Origin: Saxidomus purpurata
Taxonomy: Eukaryota > Mollusca > Bivalvia > Venerida > Veneridae
NCBI GenBank assembly: GCA_022818135.1
Contig: JAFMSR010000015.1
Location: forward strand, 17,189,823 to 17,253,822
Length of the DNA stretch: 64,000 nucleotides
Direction: 5' to 3'
In this document: positions 34,486 to 46,454 of the stretch, in pieces
Position numbering within the stretch: the stretch's first letter is position 1
How the letters are laid out: the number at the start of each line of letters is the position of its first letter
Program-made: the position numbers and the translations under genes
Notes under the pieces: generated by a model
Told to the model about the DNA's origin: nothing
The model's input: only the letters and a program-made list of their open reading frames with translations
Databases searched by the model: none

Positions 34486-37400
34486 GTAAGTCGTTTTTGC
34501 TTTGTAAGATTTGTTTTACTGTTTTCTTCTTATACTGACAGAAACGTAACAGTTGCCTTATTTGTTGAAGCTTTATTACAAAACACCTAATTACGAAGTA
34601 TGTTGGCATATATTGCCATCAAGTTATGCAATCACCTAAACTAAACTCCGCATATAACGACTCACGATATAGCGAAATTTCGGATATAAGGAACAAAATC
34701 AAATATTCCGGCCCGATTATTTATTCTTTATTCAATTGCAAAAAGGTTATCTCCCGATACAAGGAACATATTTAAATGGTCCTCAGAAGTTTATCATATA
34801 CAGTGGCTACTGTATTATGTTAAAAACCCTTAACTTGACAATCTTATGGTTTAAAGAATGGTATGGTTTCAATCTTAAATTTGCACTTCTGATTATCTCT
34901 GTTTTATGTTCAGCAGAGTTATGGAGTTATATTTTGTAAGTATCTTTATCATACTTGCGTCAACTACATGTAAAATAGTCACGGTCGATCTATTGAAGAT
35001 TTAAAACTTAATAATGTAATATATTACCTTAGATACATTTAATCCTCAGTTTAAATAGTTAATGTTGCAAGATCCATAGTAATGTCGGAACCAGCCAAAT
35101 CAAGTAGAAGCCTTCAGAATCAAAATGAAAAACACATTCGTAAGCCTAATTATTGGTAATAATGACTTTTTGTAACATGTATAAAGAAGTGACGAAATAT
35201 TGATCATAACAGATGGCAGAGATTCTCAAATATTGGCAACTAATTTTACGCGATCTGAGAAAATCTTGAGCAGTTTTAATATCGTCCTAATAAATAAAGA
35301 TCAAATAATATAAAGCTTACATGCACATAAAGAAATATTATTTGTCGATATACCGGTAAAAAGTCGTACAAAGTTTTCAAAATATCGAATTTATAATGAT
35401 CTAGACCTTACCAGGCAGCACAAATGAATTTATATTCTCGCTTTAAGTAAAATAACAAACACGTATTATAAATATAATACACTGAAGTAATTCAAAATTC
35501 ATTCACTGTGTTGGTCTCAAGACGTTTTGGTAGTAAGATTGCTTATTACAAAATATTTTTCATAGTTTTTATTCTTTACAAAGATTCAGTGACAGCTTTA
35601 TCAAATGTGAAGGAAGTGTTCTCCTTGACTAAAGTTCTGGTGTAACCGAGCCAGTCTACTCTCGCCTTTCTTTGGGATAAGGCTGTTATTAGACAGCCGA
35701 ATGCTCTGTCAAAGGGAGAGGTACAGACAAACTTGAGTAAACCATGTAGGCATTGCTCTACAAGGAAATGTGTCGGGGAAGGATGGCGGTTATATTTTAG
35801 GTAATTGAGGTGTGTAAGTTCAGACTAGCTCTAGCGCTTTGTTGATAAGTTGATAAGCGTACCGCTTCTAATGAAACGCTTGACCCCGACCTCCGGTTTA
35901 TTTACGGCGCATGTCTGTATGAATCACTGCGAGAAAAAGAAGGATTCCGTTTTCGTATAAACTATGTTTATAACATAAACAACAAAAATTATGCACTTAA
36001 CGACCGATAAAGTGCTAAAACAGACACTTTATTTGATGATATTTTGTTTCAGCCACTAATATTTTACCTTTCAGGTTTCATTACAGAATGTTCGGCTGCT
36101 TAAGGCGAAAAGTAAGTGCAAAAACGCTCCAGAATATTTTTATATTGTTCACTATTATGAAAATTCTGGGAAGGATTAATTTATATTTAACTTTACGTAA
36201 TTGCCTAGCTATAAACGATTCAAAACCGTACAACTAAAGGTTGAAGAAGCCCATTCGTGAAAAGAACTGAACTATCTGGTATATGTGTGTCAAGTAACAG
36301 TTACATGAGTTTAAGAAGTATTTATAATAATGTTTAGATAATAGTATCAATCTAGTGTGTGGTAAGCTGATTTAAAGTACAGCTGTTTTAAAATTAACTG
36401 AAAAGATACGGAAGTAAAAGACATAAAGGTTCAAACAAGCACTCTTTTGTTTTAGGCGTCTAGTTTGTCTTAATGTTTCCTCAAAACTGAAAGTTAGAAT
36501 GGAACGATTTTAGCATTTGCATACAGTATTTGCATACAGTATGCAGTTTGAATATGATATATTTGTAGTTTTAAGTTAGGCATCCCTATCGGAGCAAATG
36601 AAATTTAAACGCCAAAAACAAACATGTGTGTTTCATGTCTCCTTGCCAAACTTAAAGGTCGGTCAGTTTTGAAAATTTTCTTATAAAAACTGTTTGGGGT
36701 CAGCGTTAAATGAAAAATATGGTCAGTCGATAGACCCGAAACACACATTTTTGGCCTATAAAGGTTCTAAAAATCATTTATATAAACATATGAAATAAAT
36801 GTTTTTGTTTCCGCAACAGATGTACATATACTACATATTACTTTAAACGTTTTTCCATCTCTAGAAAACATTGGGACAGATTTCTACTTTGGTATGATAT
36901 CAAGCTATTATTCCTATGTTCCTGAAGATATTGATATCGACATTGCATCTGAGAAAAAAGGATCTCTCAATTTACAAGTTCCATATTTGGGCATAAATCG
37001 CACGGAAACACTTATCAAAGGCTCGAATGCATTAAAAGTGAATGGAACGTTAATACAAAAGGGAGCATTTACAGGTAACCGTGGGATATACATAAAAACA
37101 AATGTTCCTGTAGCCGTGTATGTAACATACAAAGTACAAAATGTTATGGATACATTCATGGCATTCCCGCTTTCTTCGTTGGGAACTGATTACATGGTTG
37201 CATCTTACGCACCTTCTGTAGGGGACTGGTCTGAACTTATGGTGATTGGCGTGACCAACAATACACTGGTACGTCTTACATATAGAAACAACACAGAATC
37301 TTTGCACACATTGAACAGTTTAGACGTTTATCAAATTGCTGATGATACCGACCTATCTGGTATAAAGATATCTGCAAACAAACGTATTTCTGTTATATCA

Positions 37401-40400
37401 GGGTCATCGTGCTCCTTTATTCCTGTTAATGTAGCCAACTGTGATTTTTTAATTTCGCAAATGGTACCATATGAGTTTTGGACAAATTCATTCATTGTTC
37501 CACATCTAGAAGCAAACAGAGTATTCATTTTAAGAGCCATGTGGCTAGATCCTACTAGTTATTGTATAAAAACTGATACTAACTCGTTCTGCAATCAAAC
37601 AATTTCATCCAGTGATGTGACATACTTTACAAAAGACTCGTCTGCTGTAATAACGTCAGATTCTTCCGTAAGTGTAGCACAGTATAGTGTTGGGGATAAC
37701 GGCGGTGATCCGTTCATGATGTCCATTCCAGGCATCAATAATTACCTGAACCGTTATAACTTTGTAATTTCAACCGCCTACTCCTCGGCAAACAATTACA
37801 TCTGCATAATTATACCGACATCCAAAGCACATGGTCTACTTCTGGATGGCTTACCGTTCACAGCAACACACAATAACAGTGTACCGGACCCCTTCTCGAA
37901 CTACACAATTCTCTATACAACAGTCAACGTTGGCTATCACGAGCTTGCACACAATGATAGCAGTGTTACCTTTGGGGCTTTAGCATATGGTTTAGGTAAC
38001 CAGATGGGTTATGGTTTCCCACTCGGCTTTGGATTCCACGGAGGTATACATATATGTGATGACTTTATCTATACATATGGCTTTTCAAATTATGATTCAG
38101 TTAATAAATGAACTGTTCATTTTATTTTTTAAATTAAAACTTTATTTTAAAGTATTGTTTAATTTATTGTATGTATTGCCTTTCCCGACATTTGAAGGTT
38201 TCAGACCCAAATAATATATATAAATGTATGTATGGTGTCCATACAAGACAACAGAAATTACCTGAACCGTTATAATCTTGTAATTCAAGTCGCATGTTTA
38301 ATGTTATCACCAGCTTAAGGAAAGTTAAGGTATCGTCTAAAACTTCATTCGCCAAAATCACTAAACGGTTTTATATTTTCTATTGTATGTAGAATGTATG
38401 TAAACCTCTGCATTTTTTTAAATGTCTTTAAAACTCTAAACAATTAAAACAAAACAAATGGTGCTAACGATTACAAATAGAAATAGGACATTAAATATAC
38501 TACTTGATGAGTTGACAAACTATCACATACCTATCATCAGGCTTCCAGCTAAGATCAGCCCCTTATACCAAAACGTTTCGTTGCCTTTTATAAACCATTC
38601 CCTGCCTGAGGGAACCGTATTTCGGATTTATGTTCTTACATGGAATGTGATAGAATGATATACCACAACCATACAACAATGGTCATAAAACTTAAACAAA
38701 TTTTTTTTTTTTTTTTTGGAAATCTGTGACACGGTGTTCTCAATCAGGGAACGGTGTGTACCATGCAAAGAATTTTAGAGTGTATGGTGTAACCCTTAGC
38801 TGGTGAATGCTATTGTGATTTTGTCGGGCGTTACCTTAAAATGGACATCAATAACTTTTCCGAATATGTGTATAATAAATTAAACTATTTATATCAGTTT
38901 GTGTCTTAAATTATGTATTTACCAAAAGTTTAAATTTTGTATCACTAAATGTTTTTAAAGTATCTCTGGTCTTTTTTCAGATGGGTCCTCTATGACTGAC
39001 CAAATAACAACTCCCCCTTACACAACAAATGGTAATTTCTGAATAACTAGAAAAATCTGGCTCTTTGTATTTTGACAGAAGTAAAAACCACCTTATCTTA
39101 ATTTAGACTTTAAAGAATAACAAGAAGTACAGGTAAAACTTGATTATTTCGTTTCTATGACAACATTAAAGTCAAATTTAGATTTTATTCTACAGTAATT
39201 TCATATAAACACATGACGTATCACTTAATGTAATTTCAAAATATGTCCTGGTCTTTTGTTTCCAGCTGGGTCCTCTACGACCAACCAAACAACAGCCCCG
39301 CTTCCTTATTCCTTAAATTAAAATCAAATCCAATGGACTTTGTCCTGCGCATTGTATTGTTGAAGAGCGTTTCATTCTTATTGTCATGATTTTTATGCTA
39401 GACAAGCTTTTTTTCCTGTTGCAACACCTGCAGGAACCCTCGGGATATGTTGGTGCCCAATCGGGCACACACCATCTCTCATGATACTGCAGATGTTATA
39501 ACATGAAAAAACGTTCGTTAACCCTATATAAAAACATTTTCAATTATCATTTCGTTTCTATCAATATAAAGTCAAATTTAGATTGTAAGATAAATAATGC
39601 AGGGCATTACCATTAATCGGCTTACTTTTATATAAAAAATAATGCTTTTTACATATATCTATTGGTCACAAATAGTACATTTCATTTTAAAGGACTGCAG
39701 TAAGATTTTTGTATATTGGGCTTACTTGAATATCAAATCATTGTTCAATGTGTTTTGCAGATGGACCAGTCATATGTTTTGACTGTGAAGAGATGTTTCA
39801 CATTGAGCTTTGTGAAACTGTGAAAATGTGCTCAAAGGGAGAGGTATATATTTCATATACAAGTATACTCAAAATGACAAACAAAACTATTATTTTCCAA
39901 ATAAGATCACATTGAAAGAACCGTTAAATATCGTCACATGATTAAAAGGCTGATTTCAGTCGTCATTTTAAATATATATGTATAAAAATATTGATAGAAC
40001 AAAAATGTATGTTTTGGGTCTACTTTCAAAAAAAAATGAAGCGGGAGACCGACGAAACAAATATAGCAGTTACTCAAAGAATAGCCTTTAACTTAATCCC
40101 TTGATTGGATTTAAGAGCAATTAAATACTTTACATAATTCTTTTTAACCAACGTTATATTTGAATTTTCACAGACGGCTTAAGCTTAAAAAGTAGTTCGT
40201 TACTTTTATAAAATTGAGAACACAAGCTATCGCCACATGAATGTAACTAGAAACTGTTACTATTACGCTGTATATGAGCTATATTTTATGCTAGTAAATT
40301 TGCCTAATCTAGAAATGGTTATCCTTATGGTAAATCAAATTGATCCTTATATAGGTCAATATGAAAGTGTTCCCTTAACAGACCAAAGCGCTTTTTCGAC

Positions 40401-43400
40401 AGTAGAAGTACACTATTGTTCCCTGGACTTCTGTCACACACAGATTACGAAAACAGCTTTCTGAAAGTTACTGGTATTTTCTTATATAATGTTAAAAATT
40501 AACGGTGAAGTGCTACTATATAGGTAAAGATGTATATACTATAAAGTATCTGTCCACCTCTTCAATTCAGAAGCATCTAACTTATTGGTCCTTTCTTATT
40601 CATTTATCCCCAATTGTTCTATCTTGTCACACTTATACTAAATAATTGAAGTTCAGCTTAATTATATCTTCAGGTCTGCTTTCTCGAACATTACATGAAG
40701 CATGGCAGGAAAGTATTCAGGTCCGGATGTTTATCGCAAGAGTTAAGTATTAAGAAAAAAGAATGGTTCTGCAATCGTGAATATGCGCACATGTGTACAT
40801 GTATGTTAGCCTAACTAAAGTATCATTAACACCCAATTAGCATGTTTAAATTGAGTCAAGTCATGGTGTGTACAGACTTTTCGTTGACACTATCTTACGT
40901 CTTCTATGGAATACAAATGCCCTGTTTGAACTTATTCTAAATCACCTTAATACATGTAGTACGATAAAGGTCTAAATATTAAAAGAAATTCAGTAACAAG
41001 GCCACTTTCGCCGATCCGAAAGGTGGTCTTCTGCAGGAACTCTTCTGTTTTTGTTGTTGTTGTCTTTTTCAAGTTTAGTGGTAAGTATTCAGATGGATAG
41101 ACTCAAATACGTCCGCTTTCTTAGCCGAGTGGTTAGAGCCGCTGACTTGAAAGTCACGGGTTCGAGTCCTACTACAGACCATGTCTCTTTAAGTGAAAAA
41201 AATGTCACTTTCTTGCGGACGATAGGAGTACTGGTTCTTCTCAGAAAACGATGGTTATGTAAATTGCCCGCCAATTAAAATGACCAAACATATAGTTGTA
41301 ATGGGCGTTAAACTTCTAATACAACAGGGTCGACTCAACTCAAAAACCCTTTGTTGTAAATTCATACTTTCCTACCATCTCTTAACTATAGAATGTGATC
41401 TTTATAATCTCAAACAGGTATGTCCAAACAACAATGTAAGTAATGTTCACGATCCAAACAGCTGTACAGAGTGTTGTTCGGAGAGTTATTGCAATCACAA
41501 GGGCTGTGGAGAGGCTGGTAAACTGTTTACTTTATATTAGTTTCTCATCACAAATGGTATGTAATCCTCGATACTGGACTGGACGATTGAAATAATTTCA
41601 ATAACTATATTTTCATATTTGTATTATGTAATGTAATACAATGTTGTTTTAACATCTTTTAAGGCGATTCATACATGGTAGAAATGTAAACAGTGGTTTC
41701 TTCCTTCCACATATACTATTCGAATTTCAGCTTTCATGAGGTTGATTTCTTGCATCAGTAGGGACATTTTGCCTTTTATCAATGTGACCAAAGATATCAA
41801 GTGTGTAAAGGACCTCTTCACGCTCAATCAATCTTCTGTGTTATATGAAACATGATTGCAAAAGTCTTTCTAACTTCTGGAACAAAATAGATAGGCATAA
41901 GTTTCTTTTCATTTTGTTTCATTTTGGTGTTGTTGTGCAGGTTTGCCAGCAAGAGACCTTCGTGGACCACTGTGCTATAATTGTAGGTACGTTTATTCGC
42001 CAGACGAATGTGACACATTGAGTTTATGCAGAGGTGATCAGGTAATGTGGAAAACATTTGGTTTATACTAATTTATTTTAGCTCGATTGTGAAGAAAGCT
42101 TTCAGCTTATCGAGTCACTCTCGAGTCCGCTTCCTGGAAAAACCAGTACTGGTGTCATATGAGGAGGTACGGTCGTGACCTTGATGGGGCTCGAACCCGC
42201 AAACTCCGGGATGAGCGGCAGACACCTTAACCTCTACACCAAAACATTTATTCGACGATTAAAGTAATGAGTATGCATATCAAATGTAAAACATAGGCGT
42301 TGTGTATATTTGTCATATGGTATTTTTATTGCATTAATCTGTCAATAAGTTAGTTCCATTTCGCGCTTTTTTTAAGACTTACGAAAAATCGCCATAATGT
42401 TTTTCACTTACGTTTTTCGTTAATGATATTTTGTAAAGCATGATAAACCGCGCACGATAAAAGCAGTAGCTTCTATCTTTGGTGAGATATCTTAATTTTG
42501 TTTTAAATGAAAATGACCCCCGCCGATAATCTGGTATACAAAAATTATCCTGAATTTGTTTCGCACAAACATGTCCTAGTACAAGGCAAAGTGGTAGATC
42601 GATATTAGTTCATATGATTACACTACTTTGTACACCATACATTGCTATGCATAAACATATAACATAAAATGTATATAAAATAGGAACTACAATATGTTTG
42701 TATTTTATGTTTCCCCGTCATAAAAATAACAAGAGGGCCAAGATGGCCCTATATCGCTCACCTTGGTACCAGTCCACTTGCCTGGTGGAAGATCACTAGA
42801 TAATGTTATGTACCAAATAAGTTTTCCTATATACGCCTTTGTAAAACAAATGATCCCCCCCGGGCAAGGTCAATTTTGACCCCAGGGGCATAATTTGAAC
42901 AAACTTTAAAGAGGTCTACTAGGCAATGCTACATGCCAAATATCTAAGCTCTAGGCCTTGTGGTTTCAGAGAAGAAGATTTTTAAAGTTTTTACTATATA
43001 TTCCTATGCAAAACTAAGTGACCCCCGGTGCGGGGTCAATTTTGACCCGGGGCTCATAATTTGAACAATATTGGTAGAGGTCCACTAGCCAATGCTACAT
43101 GCCAAATATCTAAGCTCTAGGCCTTGTGGTTTCAGAGAAAAAGATTTTAAAACTTTTTCCTATATAAACCTATGTTAAACTAAGTGAGCCCCTGTAAGGG
43201 GTCAATTTTGACCCGGGGGTAATAATTTTAACAATCTTGGTAGAGGTCCACTAGCCAATGCTACATGCCAAATATCTAAGCTCTAGGCCTTGTGGTTTCA
43301 GAGAAGAAGATTTTTAAAGTTTTCCTATATATGCCTATGCAAAACTAAGTGACCCCCCGTGCGGGGTCAATTTTGATCCGGGGGTCATAATTTGAACAAT

Positions 43401-45989
43401 CTTGGTAGAGGTCCACTAGCCAATGCTACATGCTAAATATCTAAGCTCCAGGCCTTGTGGTTTCAGAGAAGAAGATTTTTAAAGTTTTTCCTATATAAGC
43501 CTATGCAAAACTAAGTGACCACCGTCAATTTTGACCCGGGGGTCATAATTTGAACAATCTTGGTAGAGGTCCACTAGACAATGCTACATGCCAAATATCT
43601 TAGCTCTAGGCCTTGTGGTTTCAGAGAAGAAGATTTATAAAGTTTTTCCTATATATTCCTATGCAAAAACTAAGGGCCCATCCACCTGGGGTCAATTTTG
43701 CCCCAGGGGTCATAATTTGAACAATCTTGGTAGAGGTCCACTAGACAATGCTACATGCCAAATATCTAAGCTCTAGGCCTTGTGGTTTCAGAGGAGAAGA
43801 TTTTTAAAGATTTTCCTATATATTCCTATGCAAAAACTAAGGGCCCACCCGCGCGGGGTCAATTTTGCCCCAGGGGTCATAATTTGAACAATCTTGGTAG
43901 AGGTCCACTAGACAATGCTACATGCCAAATATCTAAGCTCTAGGCCTTGTGGTTTCAGAGGAGAAGATTTTTAAAGATTTTCCTATTTGTTGCCATAGCA
44001 ACCAGAGTTCTGCATGGAATGGAATTCTTTGAACAATTTTGGTAGAGCTTCATGCAAGGAACATTCCTGCATAGTTTTATCAACATTGGCCCAGAGGTTA
44101 TAGAGGAGATGTCATTTGAATCAAAATGTTGACGGACGACGGACGGACGACGGACAATCATCGATCAGAAAAGCTCACCCTGGCGTAGCCAGGTGAGCTA
44201 AAAATACAATTTCTTCCATTACAGTCTGCGCGTCGGCCATTCTTGCGCACCTTGATTTGCTTATTTGTGTACATAACCTGATGTCATGCAATGGCCAAGC
44301 ATCTCTATTTTCGGAAATCTATAGTCTCTTTCTTCAATCATATACTACACTTATGTATTATTAAAGGTTATTGTAAAAGATGTAGAAGAAAAATGAGATG
44401 TTTATAAACTTTAACAAAGAAAAACAGCGATTGTCACAATATTGTTAAAATGTGCATTTAATCAAAGTATGATTCCTTTGACTCCATTATTGTGAGCTTC
44501 TGGTGGTGAAAACGCCTTCACTTCATTAGAAAACTTTCCATGGATCTGTACTTTGAAACAAACTACAAATGATCTACAAGAGATCCGCATGCGCAGCAAT
44601 GGCCGAAAAAACTGAGGTAATATAAACAAGCAGGCATGTCAGATGTAGAGAAAATTTGACCTATTCCTGTAAATGTTGGGCTTATTTAAATGTTCCTATT
44701 TATACAATAATGTTTCTTTTGCAAGAAACTTATACTCTATCCCTGTTCCCCGGAAAACAGGTGTGGATATTAAATAAAGTTCATGTTAAGTGCGCAAGAT
44801 TACCCGACAACACTGTACTTAGATAGTGTATCGAATATGAAAACACTTACAATAACAACTTTCAGGTATGCATGATCGAAGAAATTGAGTGGGGGACAAG
44901 GTCACAGTACAGCATGGGATGTGCTCATGCTTCGGTAATGTCCTTTTTACTATTCTGTTATTTCGGTGTAAGCGTGACACCGTACTACCGTACTATTTAG
45001 ATATACATGTACATGTCTTTTAAATTGTTGAGTTGTGAGGACAAATGAGATCGGCTAAAAGAAAGAATAGCACACTGCAAGACAAAGAACAAGCTAAAAT
45101 GTATCAGTATGCCTGTTTTATAGTTGAGACAAAGGCTATATTCAGCGGCCTCCAATGAAATTTGAAAAACCATGCTTAAAGAGTATTAAAGTCGGGAAAT
45201 GTTACATTTTAACGGAAAAATCAATCAATTCTAAGTCAGACGGTACTTATTTTTTGCAGTTATTCATGGTCTATTTGTCAGTGTCTCAGATGTAATAAAC
45301 GTGTCTTGTAAATAACAATGGGATAACTTTTTTCATTACTTAATGTATTCAGTGCAGTCCAGCAAAACGGTCGGTGAACTCCTTGATGGCACGTTCAACA
45401 TCTGTCCTCTGTAAGTCATGCTGTAGCGGAGACTTTTGTAATCAAAACTGCACAACTGCTTCCGGCGGAAATGGACAGCCGGTGATTGTAGGTTAGTAGT
45501 GTTTGGAAAGTTTTGCAAACCACAGGTACTATGTGAAAACAGAAATTTATCATAACTCGCAAAGAGTGTGACATTGTAACTATTGGCTATACTAGTAAGC
45601 ATTAAATCTAGTACAATGTATATTTTGGATATGTGTGTGTCTTCACACGTTTTGAATAATAAATTTTACATCCAAAATAATTTTGAACTTATCTTAAAGG
45701 ATTGTTTTAGATCTGTTATAGTTTAAGGTGTTGAATAGTTTATGTTAACAGATATAGCCTGTAAAATATTGACTCCATATCATCGCAATCTTGTGCAAAC
45801 TGTATTCTTTCGTTCTACCCTTTTCAGGATAAGATACCCGATAAGATAAAGTAAAATAGTGGCTGTTATGTGTATGGTCTTGGAGAAAGGCAACGATACT
45901 TAGTACTTTTCACAAATACATGTAGATGCAGCGCTGTGTTTGCACTTATTGATGGACATTTCAATCATATTACAATGTATAACAATGAA
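34456..45989 (+). CDS. Gene C: secreted IgGFc-binding-domain protein with two Ly6/uPAR-type domains
   Basis: Predicted exons: 34456-34485, 36075-36111, 36865-38043, 38981-39031, 39761-39843, 40674-40742, 41418-41517, 41941-42041, 44866-44934, 45353-45496 (stop TAG), 3' UTR exon from 45828. Same architecture as A and B, about 620 residues. The donor after 40742 reads TTAAGT as in B. The polyadenylation hexamer is AATGAA at 45984 where A and B have AATAAA. Introns carry a SINE (42060-42240) and a satellite-bearing element (42729-44200) not found in A or B. Frame is open in all exons, so the gene may still be active, but the donor change makes the full-length product uncertain. Confidence 0.7.
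34640..34815. repeat. Diverged MITE in intron 1 of gene C
   Basis: Contains 'aactccgcatataacgact' and ends near 'acagtggctactgta'; relative of the TA-flanked MITE at 20890-21071 in B. Shared by B and C, absent from A. Confidence 0.6.
35637..35985. other. Gene C-specific insertion in intron 1
   Basis: About 350 bp between 'ctccttgac' and 'aaaaattatgcac' that B lacks. Visibly more GC-rich than its surroundings, with no open frame of note and no recognised family. Confidence 0.4.
36075..36111 (+). CDS. Gene C exon 2
   Basis: 37 nt, VSLQNVRLLKAK plus one base; acceptor 'cctttcag', donor 'gtaagt'. Confidence 0.68.
36865..38043 (+). CDS. Gene C exon 3: FCGBP N-terminal domain
   Basis: 1179 nt after 'catctctag', before donor 'gtatac'. 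Retains the cysteine pair ('SGSSCSFIPVNVANCDFL'), 'GDPFMMSIPGI' and 'YGFPLGFG'. In its first quarter it resembles B ('EDIDIDIASE'), in the middle it resembles A ('LHTLNSLDVYQIAD'). Readthrough past the donor runs 22 further codons before a stop at 38109. Confidence 0.87.
38981..39031 (+). CDS. Gene C exon 4: Thr-rich linker
   Basis: 51 nt, identical in reading to gene A's linker (GSSMTDQITTPPYTTN); donor gtaatt. Confidence 0.68.
39266..39320 (+). pseudogene. Decayed second linker exon in gene C
   Basis: Acceptor 'tttccag' then GSSTTNQTTAPLPY, no donor; nearly the same as the decayed exon in A, so the loss predates their split or was copied between them. Confidence 0.58.
39761..41517 (+). CDS. 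Gene C: first Ly6/uPAR-type domain, with altered splice donor
   Basis: Exons 39761-39843 ('VICFDCEEMFHIELC'), 40674-40742 and 41418-41517 ('SCTECCSESYCN'). The middle exon ends CAAGAG followed by TTAAGT, the same change as in B. Unlike B, readthrough stays open for about 20 codons. Confidence 0.65.
41111..41326 (+). mobile_element. tRNA-Ser-like SINE in gene C
   Basis: Ortholog of the insertion at 30067 in B: 'gccgagtggttagagccgct', 'gggttcgagtcc', tail 'atgggcgttaaact'. Confidence 0.75.
41941..45496 (+). CDS. Gene C: second Ly6/uPAR-type domain and C-terminus
   Basis: Exons 41941-42041 ('GPLCYNCRYVYSPDEC'), 44866-44934 and 45353-45496 ('LCKSCCSGDFCNQNC', 'GQPVIVG', TAG 45494). Canonical splice sites; the first intron is expanded to 2.8 kb by two insertions. 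Confidence 0.77.
42060..42240 (-). mobile_element. tRNA-derived SINE with 9-bp target duplication
   Basis: Same element as 2627-2816, flanked by AAAACATTT at 42051-42059 and 42241-42249. Gene A shows the single uninterrupted target at about 13539-13547. Insertion therefore postdates the split of C from A. Confidence 0.85.
42729..44200 (+). mobile_element. Satellite-bearing repeat element in an intron of gene C
   Basis: Begins 'acaagagggccaagatggcc' (a terminal palindrome), contains about seven tandem monomers of roughly 160 bp (42860-43980; each with 'ggtcaattttgac', 'cataatttgaacaa', 'ggtagaggtccacta', 'gccaaatatctaagct'), then a short 'gacggacgacgg' run and a terminal hairpin 'gctcaccctggcgtagccag'. 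Gene A shows an uninterrupted intron here (about 14622). No obvious target duplication and no coding capacity. Similar in organisation to known bivalve satellite-carrying elements; the class is not decided. Confidence 0.78.
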
Positions 45990-46010
45990 TATTTCTGGTG
46001 TTTGCTGTAT
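45828..46010 (+). terminator. Gene C 3' UTR exon with variant polyadenylation hexamer
   Basis: Acceptor 'cttttcag' then GATAAG. At 45984-45989 the hexamer is AATGAA, in the same context in which A and B have AATAAA. A and B arrangement otherwise conserved. Confidence 0.5.
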
Positions 46011-46454
46011 GTAAAGTTTCATTTATTATAATTCAATTAAATTGCCAATGGTTATTCCGATAAGAAAAACAGTAGGTTTCTTATACAGTAAATATAGTGA
46101 CCCTCAACCCCGCCCCACTCCCTTCCCCGAACGGGGCTAATTTTTGACTCAGATCTAGGCGTTCCAGTTTCTAACAAAAGATTTGTTTAGTTTTTTCCTA
46201 TGAAAAACACAACAACCGAGGCGGGTTTTGATGTGAAAAGACTTCGTAGAGGACAACTAGACAATGCTACAAACCAAATATCAAAGCTCTAGGCCTTGCC
46301 TTCAGACAATATTTTTTTAAGGTTTTGCTATATACATGCACATCTATTTAAATATGTGACCCCCATGACATGATTTGAACAGAGAAATATTACACAATAC
46401 CACACGCCAAATATCTAAGCTGCTGGTCTTCTTAGCTTTGGAAAGGTAGATTTA
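46011..46454. repeat. Old satellite remnants downstream of gene C
   Basis: Equivalent of 16391-16860 and 32870-33130 ('gaacggggctaatttttgac', 'aaatatcaaagctctagg'). No gene seen. Confidence 0.55.

Noticed and set aside
35700..35735. Match of 'tcaaagggagaggta' to the end of the first cysteine-rich exon
   Set aside because: Only 15 bases match, with no reading frame or flanking similarity; probably chance or a shared short repeat.
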